Below are positions 38,941 through 47,526 of a stretch of DNA of 64,000 nt, in pieces. This DNA is from Seongchinamella sediminis. Lineage in GTDB: Bacteria > Pseudomonadota > Gammaproteobacteria > Pseudomonadales > Halieaceae. A program made the translations under genes and the position numbers. Location of the stretch: assembly GCF_003457605.1 (NCBI RefSeq), contig NZ_QRAN01000006.1, forward strand, positions 124,001-188,000. Direction: 5' to 3'. Under the pieces are notes generated by a model. It was given only the letters and a program-made list of their open reading frames with translations. It searched no databases and had not been told where the DNA came from. The stretch's first letter is position 1, and the number at the start of each line of letters is the position of its first letter.

Positions 38941-40499
38941 GAATACTCATGGTAGCGGCGGAGAACGATGCCCTGCCCGGCGGCAAGGTGGGCGGCATTG
39001 GCGACGTGGTGCGTGATATTCCCGCGGCCCTGGGCGCAGACGGGCACCAGGTGCAGGTGGTGACGCCGGGCTATGGGGCCTTTTCCCGCTTGTCCGGCGC
39101 CACGGCCGTGGGCGAACTGCAGGTGCGATTTCGCGGCCGGCAGGAGCAGGTCAGGCTGCTGCGGGTGCCGGCAAAAGCGCCCCGGAAAAACGTGACCCAG
39201 TGGATTCTGGAGCACCCTTTATTCGCGATCGGCGGTGAAGGCAGGATCTACTGCGATGATCCCTGCCACCGGCCATTTGCCACCGATGCCAGCAAGTTCG
39301 CCCTGTTTTGCGCCGCGGTAGCCACGGCGGTGGTGGAGGGCGCGTTCAGCCGGCTCGACGTGCTGCACCTGCACGACTGGCACACTGCCCTGGTGGCGGT
39401 ACTGCGGGCTTTCGATCCCGGGTACCGGCAGCTTCGCTTTATCCATACCGTCTACACCATCCACAACCTGGCGTTGCAGGGTATACGGCCCTTCGACGGC
39501 GATGAGTCCTCGCTGCGGGCCTGGTTTCCCGAACTGCATTTCGCCGCGGAACAGATCAGCGATCCGCGGGATCAGCACTGCATCAACCCGATGCGCGCGG
39601 GTGTCAATCTCAGTGACACGGTGCACGCGGTGTCGCCCAGTTATGCGCAGGAGATACAGCGCCCCAGCGACCCCCAACACGGCTTTTACGGCGGCGAGGG
39701 CTTGCAGGACGATCTCCGCCGAGCGGCCGGCGAGGGGCGCCTTCACGGCATCCTGAACGGCTGCGAATATCCGCGGGACACGGGCGCTAAACTGCCCTTG
39801 GCGGATCTGCTGCGGCTGTGTGAAGACGAACTGCTCAATTGGGTCGCGCGCAACCCGGAAGTTGCGAGCGCCCATCTTATTGCCAGCCGGCGCCTGGCGC
39901 GCTGGTTCGCCGACCTGGCCGGGCCAGCGCTGGTCATTACTTCGGTCGGGCGCCTCACCGACCAGAAGGTGCTGTTGTTGCGGCAGGTGATGGCAGATGG
40001 CCGAACCGCGCTGGAGCACCTGCTGTCGGTTCTCGGTAAGCGGGGTATCTTTATCCTCCTGGGCAGTGGCGATCCCCGCATCGAGCAGATACTGGCCCGG
40101 GTCGCGGCGCAGTGCGAGAACTTCCTGTTTCTCAAGGGCTACTCAGAGGCCGTCTCGGCAGGCCTGTACGCCAGCGGTGACCTGTTCCTGATGCCCAGCT
40201 CATTCGAGCCATGCGGTATCAGCCAGATGCTGGCGATGCGCGCCGGGCAGCCCTGCCTGGTCCACAGTGTGGGCGGCCTGCGGGATACGGTGGCTGACGA
40301 GCGCAGCGGTTTTGCCTTTATGGGTGACAACCCCGGGGAACAGGCGCAGCACATGATCGCCCGTTTTACCCAGGCGCTGGAGACCAGGCTGGATTCCCCC
40401 GAGCGCTGGCAGGCCATCGTCCGTGAGGCAGCCGCCGCCCGCTTCCTGTGGAGTGATGTGGCCCGGGAGCTTGTGGCGACTGTTTACCGGCGCTCGTAA
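38937..40499 (+). CDS. glgA: Glycogen synthase (ADP-glucose type)
   Basis: A 520-residue GT5 glycosyltransferase, longer than E. coli GlgA (477). The ADP-glucose site motif KVGGIGDVVRDIP (Lys17) is at the N-terminus, here written K-V-G-G rather than the more common K-x-G-G-L. HLHDWHTALV, YTIHNLALQG, the C-domain motif SVGRLTDQKVLLL and MPSSFEPCGISQMLAMRAGQPCLVHSVGGLRDTV (given here in its family order) follow. GT5 enzymes extend alpha-1,4-glucan. It is the last gene of the glycogen operon and is followed by a long GC hairpin. Confidence 0.94.
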   Translation: MRILMVAAENDALPGGKVGGIGDVVRDIPAALGADGHQVQVVTPGYGAFSRLSGATAVGELQVRFRGRQEQVRLLRVPAKAPRKNVTQWILEHPLFAIGGEGRIYCDDPCHRPFATDASKFALFCAAVATAVVEGAFSRLDVLHLHDWHTALVAVLRAFDPGYRQLRFIHTVYTIHNLALQGIRPFDGDESSLRAWFPELHFAAEQISDPRDQHCINPMRAGVNLSDTVHAVSPSYAQEIQRPSDPQHGFYGGEGLQDDLRRAAGEGRLHGILNGCEYPRDTGAKLPLADLLRLCEDELLNWVARNPEVASAHLIASRRLARWFADLAGPALVITSVGRLTDQKVLLLRQVMADGRTALEHLLSVLGKRGIFILLGSGDPRIEQILARVAAQCENFLFLKGYSEAVSAGLYASGDLFLMPSSFEPCGISQMLAMRAGQPCLVHSVGGLRDTVADERSGFAFMGDNPGEQAQHMIARFTQALETRLDSPERWQAIVREAAAARFLWSDVARELVATVYRRS

Positions 40500-40520
40500 A
40501 GCGTTCAGGCGCATACCCGC

Positions 40521-40557
40521 TTGCCATGCTTCCGGGGGGCGGCCCCGGGCGTGGCAA
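40521..40557 (+). terminator. Long GC-rich hairpin after glgA
   Basis: TTGCCATGC (40521-40529) pairs with GCGTGGCAA (40549-40557) over nine positions. CCGGGG (40532-40537) pairs with CCCCGG (40543-40548), with only a two-base bulge between and a five-base loop. It lies 21 bases after the glgA stop. No U-tract follows. It probably marks the end of the glycogen transcript. Confidence 0.55.
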
Positions 40558-40570
40558 CTTCCCGTCATCA

Positions 40571-40591
40571 GTTCAGCAAGTATTCAGCCAG
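40571..40591 (+). promoter_or_regulatory. 21-bp direct-repeat operator, copy 1
   Basis: Two TTCAGC half-sites (40572-40577 and 40583-40588) have an 11-bp period inside a 21-base block. The block is identical at 20 of 21 positions to one at 43699-43719. It lies 45 bases before the first gene of the two-component operon. The form fits OmpR/PhoP-family binding sites. The regulator encoded at 41553 is the obvious candidate. Confidence 0.65.
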
Positions 40592-40636
40592 CCTGTCCTA
40601 AGCTCTCTCCCGACCAGACAACGGGAGGACACGGTC

Positions 40637-41269
40637 ATGACCAGGAACTACATTATTGCTGTCGGCATTGCGCTGCTGCTGCCGGGAATTGCGCAGGCGC
40701 ACGCGGGTGGTCACCGGGACTACGAGAAACGTATCGAGCAGCACGAGCGCAAGGCGGAAAAACACTATCGCAAAGCCCGCCATCACGCCGCCAGGGCGAG
40801 GGCCAAGGCTCGCCAGGCCCGGTGGGAATCTGTCAGGGCGTCACGCTACGGCCAGGTATTGTCGGTACAGCCCCTTTATCAACAGGGCAGGGGACACAGC
40901 CATTCATGCCGGCACTGGAACGAGGACTACAACCCTCGCCACGGTGCCTGGGTTCCCACGGTTGTCGGCGGGGTCATCGGCAGCGCTATCGGTTATCACA
41001 TCGGTGAGGACCATGGTGATCCGGAGGTCGCAACCGTCGCCGGGGGCTTGCTCGGCGCGGCCGCGGGTCACACTCTTGGCCGCCATGCCTATGATGCCAG
41101 GCATATTCGGGTCAGTGCTGCCTGCCGGCCGGTGGCGAAGGGGCGGTACCGGGCGCGCCCGCTAGAGTATTTGGTGACCTACCGATACAATGGCCGCATC
41201 TATCGTCAGCACATGGATTACGATCCAGGTGAATGGGTAAAACTGAATGTCGGGGCATCTCCAGGGTGA
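40637..41269 (+). CDS. Exported glycine-zipper (2TM) protein
   Basis: A 210-residue protein. The ATG at 40637 follows GGGAGG (40623-40628). The signal peptide (residues 4-20) is followed by a very basic, His- and Ala-rich helical stretch (residues 22-65), which could bind anionic surfaces or metal. A glycine zipper (VVGGVIGSAIGYHIG and GGLLGAAAGHTLG, residues about 112-155) suggests membrane association as in 17-kDa surface-antigen-like proteins. The C-terminal YLVTYRYNGRIYRQHMDYDPGE is typical of this group. It leads the PhoP/PhoQ-like operon and overlaps the next small gene by 23 bases. Confidence 0.72.
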   Translation: MTRNYIIAVGIALLLPGIAQAHAGGHRDYEKRIEQHERKAEKHYRKARHHAARARAKARQARWESVRASRYGQVLSVQPLYQQGRGHSHSCRHWNEDYNPRHGAWVPTVVGGVIGSAIGYHIGEDHGDPEVATVAGGLLGAAAGHTLGRHAYDARHIRVSAACRPVAKGRYRARPLEYLVTYRYNGRIYRQHMDYDPGEWVKLNVGASPG

Positions 41270-41552
41270 ACAGGGCAAGGGCGCCAGCAGGCTGCATGTG
41301 GCCGTTCTGGCTGCCGCACTGCTGGCGATTGCGCTGTCTTCCCCTGCCCATGCCCAGGGCAATCAGGCCCAGCGTGCCATTGAACGACTGGAGGGTTGCA
41401 GCAAACAGGAACGCCGCCAGGATTGCGTCAAAATCCTGAAAAAGAAGAGCGCCAAAGGGGGGGAACAGCGAATAAAGGCCCAGGTCAGGGGCGAGCGGAT
41501 TATCTGGTATGAGTTCGACCCTGACTCGGGTAACGTCAGGCGCACCAACTGA
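41247..41552 (+). CDS. Small exported protein upstream of the second two-component system
   Basis: A 101-residue protein starting inside the end of the previous gene. A signal peptide (hydrophobic LHVAVLAAALLAIALSSPAHA, split here by its charged start) precedes a basic mature domain. That domain has two cysteines (C51 and C60) and the ending IIWYEFDPDSGNVRRTN. Such endings recall PepSY-type small proteins often encoded beside PhoPQ-like systems, but the match is partial. It stops directly before the ATG of the response regulator. Function unknown; a signal-modulating role is possible. Confidence 0.6.
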   Translation: MSGHLQGEQGKGASRLHVAVLAAALLAIALSSPAHAQGNQAQRAIERLEGCSKQERRQDCVKILKKKSAKGGEQRIKAQVRGERIIWYEFDPDSGNVRRTN

Positions 41553-42239
41553 ATGCGCTTCCTTATTGTTGAAGATCACCTGGGCATGGCCGACCAGCTG
41601 GCCGCGGGATTCCAGGAGCGGGGCTACAACACCCGGGTGGTGGACAACGGGGAAGAGGGGCTGTACGAAGCCCGGGAAGTGGATTACACCCTGGCGGTGA
41701 TCGACCTGGGACTGCCGCGGATGTCGGGCCTGGAACTGATTCGCGCCCTGCGCAAGTCGGGTAACAGTATTCCCATCGTCGTGTTAACCGCCAGGGACGA
41801 TGTGGAAACCATTGTCCAGGCAATGGAGGCAGGGGCCGACGACTACCTGAAGAAACCGGTTTATTTCGCCGAGTTACTGGCCCACATCGAAGCGGTGCTG
41901 CGGCGCGTACTGGTGGACCCGCGGCTGGGGGACCCGGTGCTTGAGTTCGGCCCCCTGAGCCTGGATACCCGCAAGCGGATGGTGTCCCGCGCCGGCGAAC
42001 GGGTGGAACTGACCCGGGCCGAATACGAGATACTCGAGCACCTGTGGCGTAACGCCGGACGGGTGCAGTCGAAGAAACGTATCGCTGACAGTTACCAGCG
42101 GGATACGGACAGCATCCCCAGCGCCAACAGTATCGAGGGCCTGGTCGGGCGTATCAAGCGCAAGATCGACCCGGATGGCACCGCGATGCCGATCGAAACG
42201 GTTCGCGGCAGGGGTTACCTGTTCCGCGAAACTCCCTGA
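41553..42239 (+). CDS. OmpR-family response regulator (PhoP-like)
   Basis: A 228-residue regulator starting right after the small gene's stop. The receiver domain has Glu7 and Asp8 (IVEDH), phospho-acceptor Asp51 (AVIDLGLPRMSG), VVLTARD and LKKPVYFAELLAHI. The winged helix (about residues 130-226) shows RAEYEILEHLWRNAGRVQSKK and ETVRGRGYLF. The linker and wing resemble PhoP-like regulators. The matching 21-bp repeats at 40571 and 43699 flank its operon and are its likely targets. The kinase gene follows after 13 bases. Confidence 0.92.
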   Translation: MRFLIVEDHLGMADQLAAGFQERGYNTRVVDNGEEGLYEAREVDYTLAVIDLGLPRMSGLELIRALRKSGNSIPIVVLTARDDVETIVQAMEAGADDYLKKPVYFAELLAHIEAVLRRVLVDPRLGDPVLEFGPLSLDTRKRMVSRAGERVELTRAEYEILEHLWRNAGRVQSKKRIADSYQRDTDSIPSANSIEGLVGRIKRKIDPDGTAMPIETVRGRGYLFRETP

Positions 42240-42252
42240 GCGCCGCAATCGC

Positions 42253-43662
42253 ATGTCGCGCCGCCTGCGCTCCATTCGCCTGCGCCTGCTGGCAGCCAAC
42301 CTGCTCATCCTGCCCCTGTTCCTGGGCTTCACTGCCTATGGCCTGGATCGCGCCTTCGGCAACTACCAGCTGGATAAACAGCGGGAAAACATGGCCCTGC
42401 AACTGCTGTTACTGGCCAGGGCCGCCGAGTGGAGCGAGGGCGTGTGGCAGACCGAGACGGTCGATGAGCCACGCCTGGCGCTGCCGGATTCAGGTCTCTA
42501 CGGGTTTATCCTGTCCCGGCAGGGCGCGGTAGCCTGGCAGAGCGAGTCGGTGGCGCTGTCGGGGTGGGACGCCGGCTCGCCAGCTGGCATCGCTTCTGTC
42601 GCCGCCGACGCCGGTTTCCTCAGCCTGCCGATTGGCGGCAGCAAGTTCAGCGACTGTTACCGGGGCGAGCCCTACTACTGTTACGCCAGGGTTATTGCCT
42701 GGGGCAGCCGGGGTCCGGAAGCCCTGTTCCTGGTGCTGGAAAGCAAGGCCGCAATCATCGCCGCCAGGACCGAGTATCGGCAGTTCCTCGGGCTGTTATC
42801 CCTGGGGCTGGGCTTACTGCTGCTGGTGGTGCAACTGGCCGTTGTCCGCTGGGGGCTGTTACCGCTGCGGCAGATCACCCGCGATATCGACAGCCTGAAA
42901 ACCGGCACCCGGGAGAAGCTGGACAGTGATGTGGCGCAGGAACTGGAACCGCTCACCAGCGGTATCAACGTGTTACTGGAAAGCGAGGAACGCCGGCGCA
43001 GGCGGGTACGCAACACGGTGGACCGGCTGACCCACACCCTGAAGACGCCGCTGATGCTGGTTCGCAACAGCAGGGAAGAGGGCCCGGCATATCGAGCCCT
43101 GGTGGATGAACAGGTTGACCGCATCCTGGGTATTGTCGAGAGTGAACTGGCCGCGGCCCGCCTCGATGGCCGGGTCCCGGATATTCTCGGTAAGGCAGTG
43201 CAACTCAAGCCGGTGATCGAGCGCATTGCCCGCGCCTACCGGAAATTGCCCCGGGTCGGCCGCGAGTCGGAAGGTGAGATCGAACTGGATACCGGGGCTG
43301 TCGACAGCGGCATTGAGTTTCCCGGCGAGGGGCGCGATCTGCAGGACCTGTTTGGCAGTATCCTGGAAAACTCGGTGAGGTACTGCCGCCGCCGGGTCGA
43401 GGTGGGGGCCGCGCTGGAGTCGGCAGCGGACGGTGACTGGCTGCGGCTGACGGTCGGCGACGATGGTGACGGCATACCCCCGGGCTTTGAAGCCCTTATC
43501 CTCGAGCGCGGCGCCCGTGCCGATACCGCGAGCGTGGGGCAGGGCCTGGGCTTGTCGATTGCCCTGGCGATTGTCAGCGCCTATGGCGGCAGCCTGCACA
43601 CCGGGCGGTCGCCCCTGGGCGGCGCCGAGTTCGTTATTCGATTGCCCGCCTCGCAGCGGTAA
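42253..43662 (+). CDS. Sensor histidine kinase (PhoQ-like)
   Basis: A 469-residue kinase from ATG 42253; a longer frame overlaps the regulator gene. Membrane helices are at about residues 12-31 and 178-199, around a periplasmic domain of about 145 residues that has a Cys pair (C135 and C143). The HAMP linker follows. The phospho-acceptor His261 is in LTHTLKTPLMLVRN, the PhoQ-like form of the H box. The N box (SILENSVRYCRRRV) has Ser in place of a common Asn neighbour. G boxes are VGDDGDGIP and GQGLGLSIALAIV. The ligand is unknown. Confidence 0.9.
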   Translation: MSRRLRSIRLRLLAANLLILPLFLGFTAYGLDRAFGNYQLDKQRENMALQLLLLARAAEWSEGVWQTETVDEPRLALPDSGLYGFILSRQGAVAWQSESVALSGWDAGSPAGIASVAADAGFLSLPIGGSKFSDCYRGEPYYCYARVIAWGSRGPEALFLVLESKAAIIAARTEYRQFLGLLSLGLGLLLLVVQLAVVRWGLLPLRQITRDIDSLKTGTREKLDSDVAQELEPLTSGINVLLESEERRRRRVRNTVDRLTHTLKTPLMLVRNSREEGPAYRALVDEQVDRILGIVESELAAARLDGRVPDILGKAVQLKPVIERIARAYRKLPRVGRESEGEIELDTGAVDSGIEFPGEGRDLQDLFGSILENSVRYCRRRVEVGAALESAADGDWLRLTVGDDGDGIPPGFEALILERGARADTASVGQGLGLSIALAIVSAYGGSLHTGRSPLGGAEFVIRLPASQR

Positions 43663-43698
43663 ACGCAGCCCCCACAAAGCACTGAATTTGCCGCAGCT

Positions 43699-43719
43699 GT
43701 TCAGCAAATATTCAGCCAG
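43699..43719 (+). promoter_or_regulatory. 21-bp direct-repeat operator, copy 2
   Basis: TTCAGC at 43700-43705 and 43711-43716, with the same 11-bp period and the same flanking bases as copy 1 at 40571. Only one of 21 positions differs (A for G). It lies 52 bases before the first gene of the six-gene envelope operon. Confidence 0.65.
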
Positions 43720-43771
43720 GCCGTGAGACGCTACAGCCATCAGGATCAATTGCCCCAGGGGGCATGCAGTC

Positions 43772-45112
43772 ATGCGGATGGCCTTGAGCAGAGACAGACG
43801 AATTTTTCCCGCGGTGTTGGTCGCGCTGGCCTGGATGATCATTGCGCCGGGTCAGGCAGCGGCGCGCAGCCCGCTGTCCCAGTGGCTCAGCGACACGGCC
43901 CTGGTGGAAATAAAGTCGCTGGCAGCAGGCCATCCGCGGCTTGCCTATCGCTCGCTTCATGTTTCTCCGCGCAGCGGGACAGCCCTGGATGAAGCCATCG
44001 CCATCACGGTGCAGAAGTCCCTGGGCAAGGTGGCGCAACTGCAGCTGGTCACTCCGGTAACCGGCAAGCTGCAGCCTGCTGTTCCCGCGGCCAGCGTGGA
44101 CGAGCTGTTGTGCCAGCACCGGCCCCGTTGGGACAACGAGTTGCAGGTAATCGTGCGCGAACTCGAGCGGGGTCGGGCGGCGGTGGAACTGGAACTGGTA
44201 GACATGGCCGAGCCCTCGGTGGCGTTCAGGCGCTGGCGCTGGCAGGGCCGGCTCAGTGCCGCTGAGCGTGACTACCAGGCCATGCCCGCCCGGCTGGTGC
44301 GCAACGACGGCAGCCCGGGGGCGCCCTGGACCGAGGCAGAGCTGGAGCAGGCCGCTGCCCAGCTGACCGAGCAACTGGCCTGTAGCCTCAGACCGAACAT
44401 TATTGACCGCGTCAGCCTGCAGTGGCCGCAACCGCAGACAGTGCCCGCGCCACTGGCACTGGCGGTCAGCGAGACCCGCCGCCGACTCGATTATTACCGT
44501 GAGATCAACCAGGTGCGGCAGGGGGCGGATTACCGGGTGCAGGTGGACTGGCACCCGGTCGGCGAGGATATCTGGCAGCTGTCGCTCGCTGGAACACCGC
44601 AGTCGGCTCAGCTCGCCCGGGTCCAGGTGGCGACCTATATCGCCGTTCAATTGCCCGTCGCCAGTGCGGGCAAGCGGCCCCGGCTACCAGTGCCTGCGGT
44701 GGCATTGCTTGAGCCCCGATCAGGCCAGCCTGCAAGCAGCTACCTGCAGGTGGAGATGCTCGATGTCAGCCACAGCGATCGTGGGCTGGCCAGCGCTGAA
44801 CTGCGGGTGCGCCTGCGCCTGGTCAACCGGGCCAGCCGGCCTCTGGAATACGGCCTCAGCCTGTCCGGCGGCCACTACCTGCACTGCATCCCCGAGCCTC
44901 AGTACTACCGGCATCAACGCTATGGTTACGCCGAGGGCAGGCTTGGCCCGGGGGAGAGCAGTGTCCGGGATATCACCGTAGCAGGTGCCCGACACAAGCC
45001 CCATCCCCTGTTCGGTACGCCCCGCTGTGCCGGGTTCCAGGGGCTGGAGGGTCTGGAAGATTTTGCCAGTGAGGGCCACAAGGTGACCCAGTTTATTCGC
45101 TGGAGTCTGTAG
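43772..45112 (+). CDS. Exported protein of unknown function, first gene of envelope operon
   Basis: A 446-residue protein with a signal peptide (residues 11-31). I do not recognise a family with confidence. The N-terminal half (LSQWLSDTALVEIKSLA, then ALDEAIAITVQKSLGKV and later SVDELLCQHRPRWDNELQVIV) has the look of a periplasmic lipid- or protein-binding domain found near CsgG-like proteins. The C-terminal half is rich in beta strands (LQVEMLDVSHSDRGLASAEL, RASRPLEYGLSLSGGHYL), like DUF4384-type domains. It follows the second operator copy and precedes the lytic transglycosylase by 15 bases. A scaffold or assembly role is only a guess. Confidence 0.6.
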   Translation: MRMALSRDRRIFPAVLVALAWMIIAPGQAAARSPLSQWLSDTALVEIKSLAAGHPRLAYRSLHVSPRSGTALDEAIAITVQKSLGKVAQLQLVTPVTGKLQPAVPAASVDELLCQHRPRWDNELQVIVRELERGRAAVELELVDMAEPSVAFRRWRWQGRLSAAERDYQAMPARLVRNDGSPGAPWTEAELEQAAAQLTEQLACSLRPNIIDRVSLQWPQPQTVPAPLALAVSETRRRLDYYREINQVRQGADYRVQVDWHPVGEDIWQLSLAGTPQSAQLARVQVATYIAVQLPVASAGKRPRLPVPAVALLEPRSGQPASSYLQVEMLDVSHSDRGLASAELRVRLRLVNRASRPLEYGLSLSGGHYLHCIPEPQYYRHQRYGYAEGRLGPGESSVRDITVAGARHKPHPLFGTPRCAGFQGLEGLEDFASEGHKVTQFIRWSL

Positions 45113-45127
45113 GGAGGATAAGGCGTG

Positions 45128-46084
45128 ATGTCGACCCTGTCAGGAATATTACTGGGCATTGCCGCTGCCGCGGCGGTCACGGTGTTCTACGCCGATACCC
45201 TGAACCAGAAACTGGATCTGTGGCGCCAGCCCGCGCGGCAGCTGGTCAGCACAGCCGCTTCGATCATCGAACCTGCCGTGGAAAAGCTGACACAGACAGT
45301 CGAGCCGGCCGCCCCCGCCGCGGCCAGCGCCGGGCCCGCCGTGCGGTCAGACAAGCCAGCAAAAGCGCACGCCGACCCGTTGCTGGCCGAAAAGTGGCGT
45401 GACTTTGCCGCCCGGGCCCACACCCTGCAAGCAGTCGGTGAATACCAGTGGCGCGACTGCTTTCAGCGCGCCGCGGCGACTTACGGTGTGGCCGAGCCGC
45501 TGCTGCTGGCGGTGGCCAGCGGCGAGAGTGGTTTCGATGCGGCGGCACGCTCGGACAAGGACGCCATCGGCCTTATGCAGATACGCTGGCCGGATACCAG
45601 CAAACACCTGGGCGTTTATCGCCAGGCCGACCTTTACGATCCCTGTACCAACGTGTCGGCAGGGGCGAAATACCTGGCAGAACTGTCCGCGCGTTACCAG
45701 AACGACCTGCATCGTACCGTCGCTGCCTATAACTACGGTCCCGGACGGGTTGACCTCGGGCCCTTACCTGCCGGCGCGCAGTGGTACAGCCAGTACATAT
45801 ACCAGCATCTGCAGGGCGTGCTCGGCCGGCCTCATGTGCCCGGGAGCAAGCTGCTGCCGGCCCCCGGGTCCAGTGCCGGCTACGAAGTGCTGGTGAGCTT
45901 TAGCCAGGCCTACAGGGCCCGTGACTTCATCGGCTTCCTGCAGTCACAGCAGCCGGCGCTCAACCTGGCCCAGCGCAGCGGAAACCTGGGCCGCCATGAA
46001 GTCGTCCTGCTGTACGAGGACCCAGTGGATCGCCAGCGCGGGCTGGAGGCCATCGCACGCAGCGGCCTGGTGCCGCGTAACTGA
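45128..46084 (+). CDS. Membrane-anchored lytic transglycosylase (SLT domain)
   Basis: A 318-residue protein. ATG 45128 follows GGGAGGA; GTG 45125 would add one residue. An N-terminal membrane segment (residues 5-22) and an Ala/Pro-rich linker precede the SLT domain (about residues 100-215). Motifs are ESGFD with catalytic Glu near residue 133, AIGLMQIRWPDT, and AAYNYGPGRVDLG. A C-terminal region (residues 240-318) ends in a SPOR-like or DUF-type fold (VVLLYEDPVDRQRGLEAIARSGL). It would cut peptidoglycan locally, making room for the membrane complex encoded downstream. Confidence 0.85.
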   Translation: MSTLSGILLGIAAAAAVTVFYADTLNQKLDLWRQPARQLVSTAASIIEPAVEKLTQTVEPAAPAAASAGPAVRSDKPAKAHADPLLAEKWRDFAARAHTLQAVGEYQWRDCFQRAAATYGVAEPLLLAVASGESGFDAAARSDKDAIGLMQIRWPDTSKHLGVYRQADLYDPCTNVSAGAKYLAELSARYQNDLHRTVAAYNYGPGRVDLGPLPAGAQWYSQYIYQHLQGVLGRPHVPGSKLLPAPGSSAGYEVLVSFSQAYRARDFIGFLQSQQPALNLAQRSGNLGRHEVVLLYEDPVDRQRGLEAIARSGLVPRN

Positions 46085-46094
46085 CAGGAGAACC

Positions 46095-46943
46095 ATGATG
46101 AGCAACAACAAGCGATCGCTGAATAAACGAATGCTGGCCCTGACCTGCGGCTGGACGCTGGCCCTGGGCCAGGGCTGGGCCTTCGCGGTCACCCGGGACG
46201 GTGACGAGGCCCGACCAAAAATAAACCTGTTTCCGACCTCGGTGGTGGAAAGTCTCAGCCAGACCTCGCGCACCGCGCGGGACATGGAAAGCGACATGTA
46301 TGACGTGGTCGCCCGGCTGGAGAAGCAGAAGCAGGCCTATGAGAGTACCGGTTGTGACAACAGTGACGACCAGGGCTGTGTGCAATTGCGCAAGGCCATC
46401 CGCGGCAGCTACAAGGATATGCTGGAGGTAATGCAGGACAGCATTCCCGATATGCGCAGCAGTCTCGACGCGACCGTGGACTCAATGGGCAGCAGCCTGC
46501 GCGGTGAACTGGGCCGCAAGATGACGCCGGCCGATGTGCAGCGCATCCTCGGCGGGCGCACGGGCAGTGTCAGCGGTATGAACGCGGCCGCCAGTACAGT
46601 GTCCCGCCAGGGCAAACTCAGCAGGATGTTTTCGCGCTACTACGAACTGGTCAGGCGCGGTGGCAAGCAGGCAGATGCGCTGCCGGTACTGGCCTCGCAG
46701 ATCTACCTGGATTCGATGCAATCGCTGTACTACCTGGACCTGATAGAAGCAGAAATCGGCTCCCAGAGCACGGAACTGGTGCTGGAACTGGAGTGGGGTG
46801 AGCTGACCGACCAGATCACCGCCACCGTCACCGACGTCAAGGTCTTGCTGTGGGGCGAGGAGGACCAGAGCCAGGAAATACTGGAGGTGGGCCTTGGTGA
46901 GGCATCACCGGAAGACGAGTACCAGGATTTGCTGGTCAGGTAA
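46095..46943 (+). CDS. Exported helical protein of unknown function
   Basis: A 282-residue protein from ATG 46095 (Met-Met-Ser), following CAGGAG. Signal peptide: residues 9-31. The mature part is mostly alpha-helical, with a coiled-coil-like section (SQTSRTARDMESDMYDVVAR) and a Cys pair (CDNSDDQGC near residue 87). The end is acidic (EILEVGLGEASPEDEYQDLL). No family recognised. Its place between a lytic transglycosylase and a lipoprotein in a tight operon suggests a periplasmic part of the same complex. Confidence 0.6.
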   Translation: MMSNNKRSLNKRMLALTCGWTLALGQGWAFAVTRDGDEARPKINLFPTSVVESLSQTSRTARDMESDMYDVVARLEKQKQAYESTGCDNSDDQGCVQLRKAIRGSYKDMLEVMQDSIPDMRSSLDATVDSMGSSLRGELGRKMTPADVQRILGGRTGSVSGMNAAASTVSRQGKLSRMFSRYYELVRRGGKQADALPVLASQIYLDSMQSLYYLDLIEAEIGSQSTELVLELEWGELTDQITATVTDVKVLLWGEEDQSQEILEVGLGEASPEDEYQDLLVR

Positions 46944-46968
46944 TTGCTGCAACAGGGAGAGAAGAACC

Positions 46969-47526
46969 ATGAAACTGAACATTTATCACCCCCGCACCGG
47001 ACTTGCCCTCGTCCTGCTGGCAGCGTTGTCCGCCTGCAGCCAGGCGCCGGCGAAAGTTGCCGCCGACTGCAGTCTCAGTAACAGCAACAACGTCGACAGA
47101 CTGTTCAGTGAAGCTGCGTCCAGGTTGCAGGACAGAGCCTGTCACTACAGCTATCCACAATACCTTGAGCAGTTGCTGGCGGCGGCAAAAGGGGCACCGG
47201 GAGCCGAGAATGAGGCGCGCTTTGCGCAGCTGCTGCGGCAGAGTATCGAGGCCGGCATCATCTCGAAGAAGCAGGGCCAGGCGACCTTCAGCCGCTATTT
47301 TGATCCGGAGTTTTACGTGGTCAAATCCGAGGCCAGAAGCAGTTGCTCCTCATTGCGCGGCAAGCAGCAGCTGTATGCGGATATGCGTACCGAGCTGGCC
47401 TACAAGCGGGAAGGCATGCTGGAAATTCTCGATGACGAAACACGCTTTCGCCAGGCGCAGAATTACTATCAGGATCTCTATCTCGTCTTCGAGGCCGTGG
47501 ATGCCGCCTGCACCCGGGAGATATGA
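46969..47526 (+). CDS. Predicted lipoprotein of the envelope operon
   Basis: A 185-residue protein from ATG 46969, preceded by GGGAGAGAAGA. The signal sequence ends in lipobox LSAC (residues about 17-20), so the mature N-terminus is probably lipidated. The residue after Cys is Ser, which favours the outer membrane. Four further cysteines could form disulfides. The body is helical (QYLEQLLAAAKG, FRQAQNYYQDLYLVFEAVD). Function unknown. It overlaps the MotA/TolQ-like gene by four bases, so the two are made together. Confidence 0.65.
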   Translation: MKLNIYHPRTGLALVLLAALSACSQAPAKVAADCSLSNSNNVDRLFSEAASRLQDRACHYSYPQYLEQLLAAAKGAPGAENEARFAQLLRQSIEAGIISKKQGQATFSRYFDPEFYVVKSEARSSCSSLRGKQQLYADMRTELAYKREGMLEILDDETRFRQAQNYYQDLYLVFEAVDAACTREI

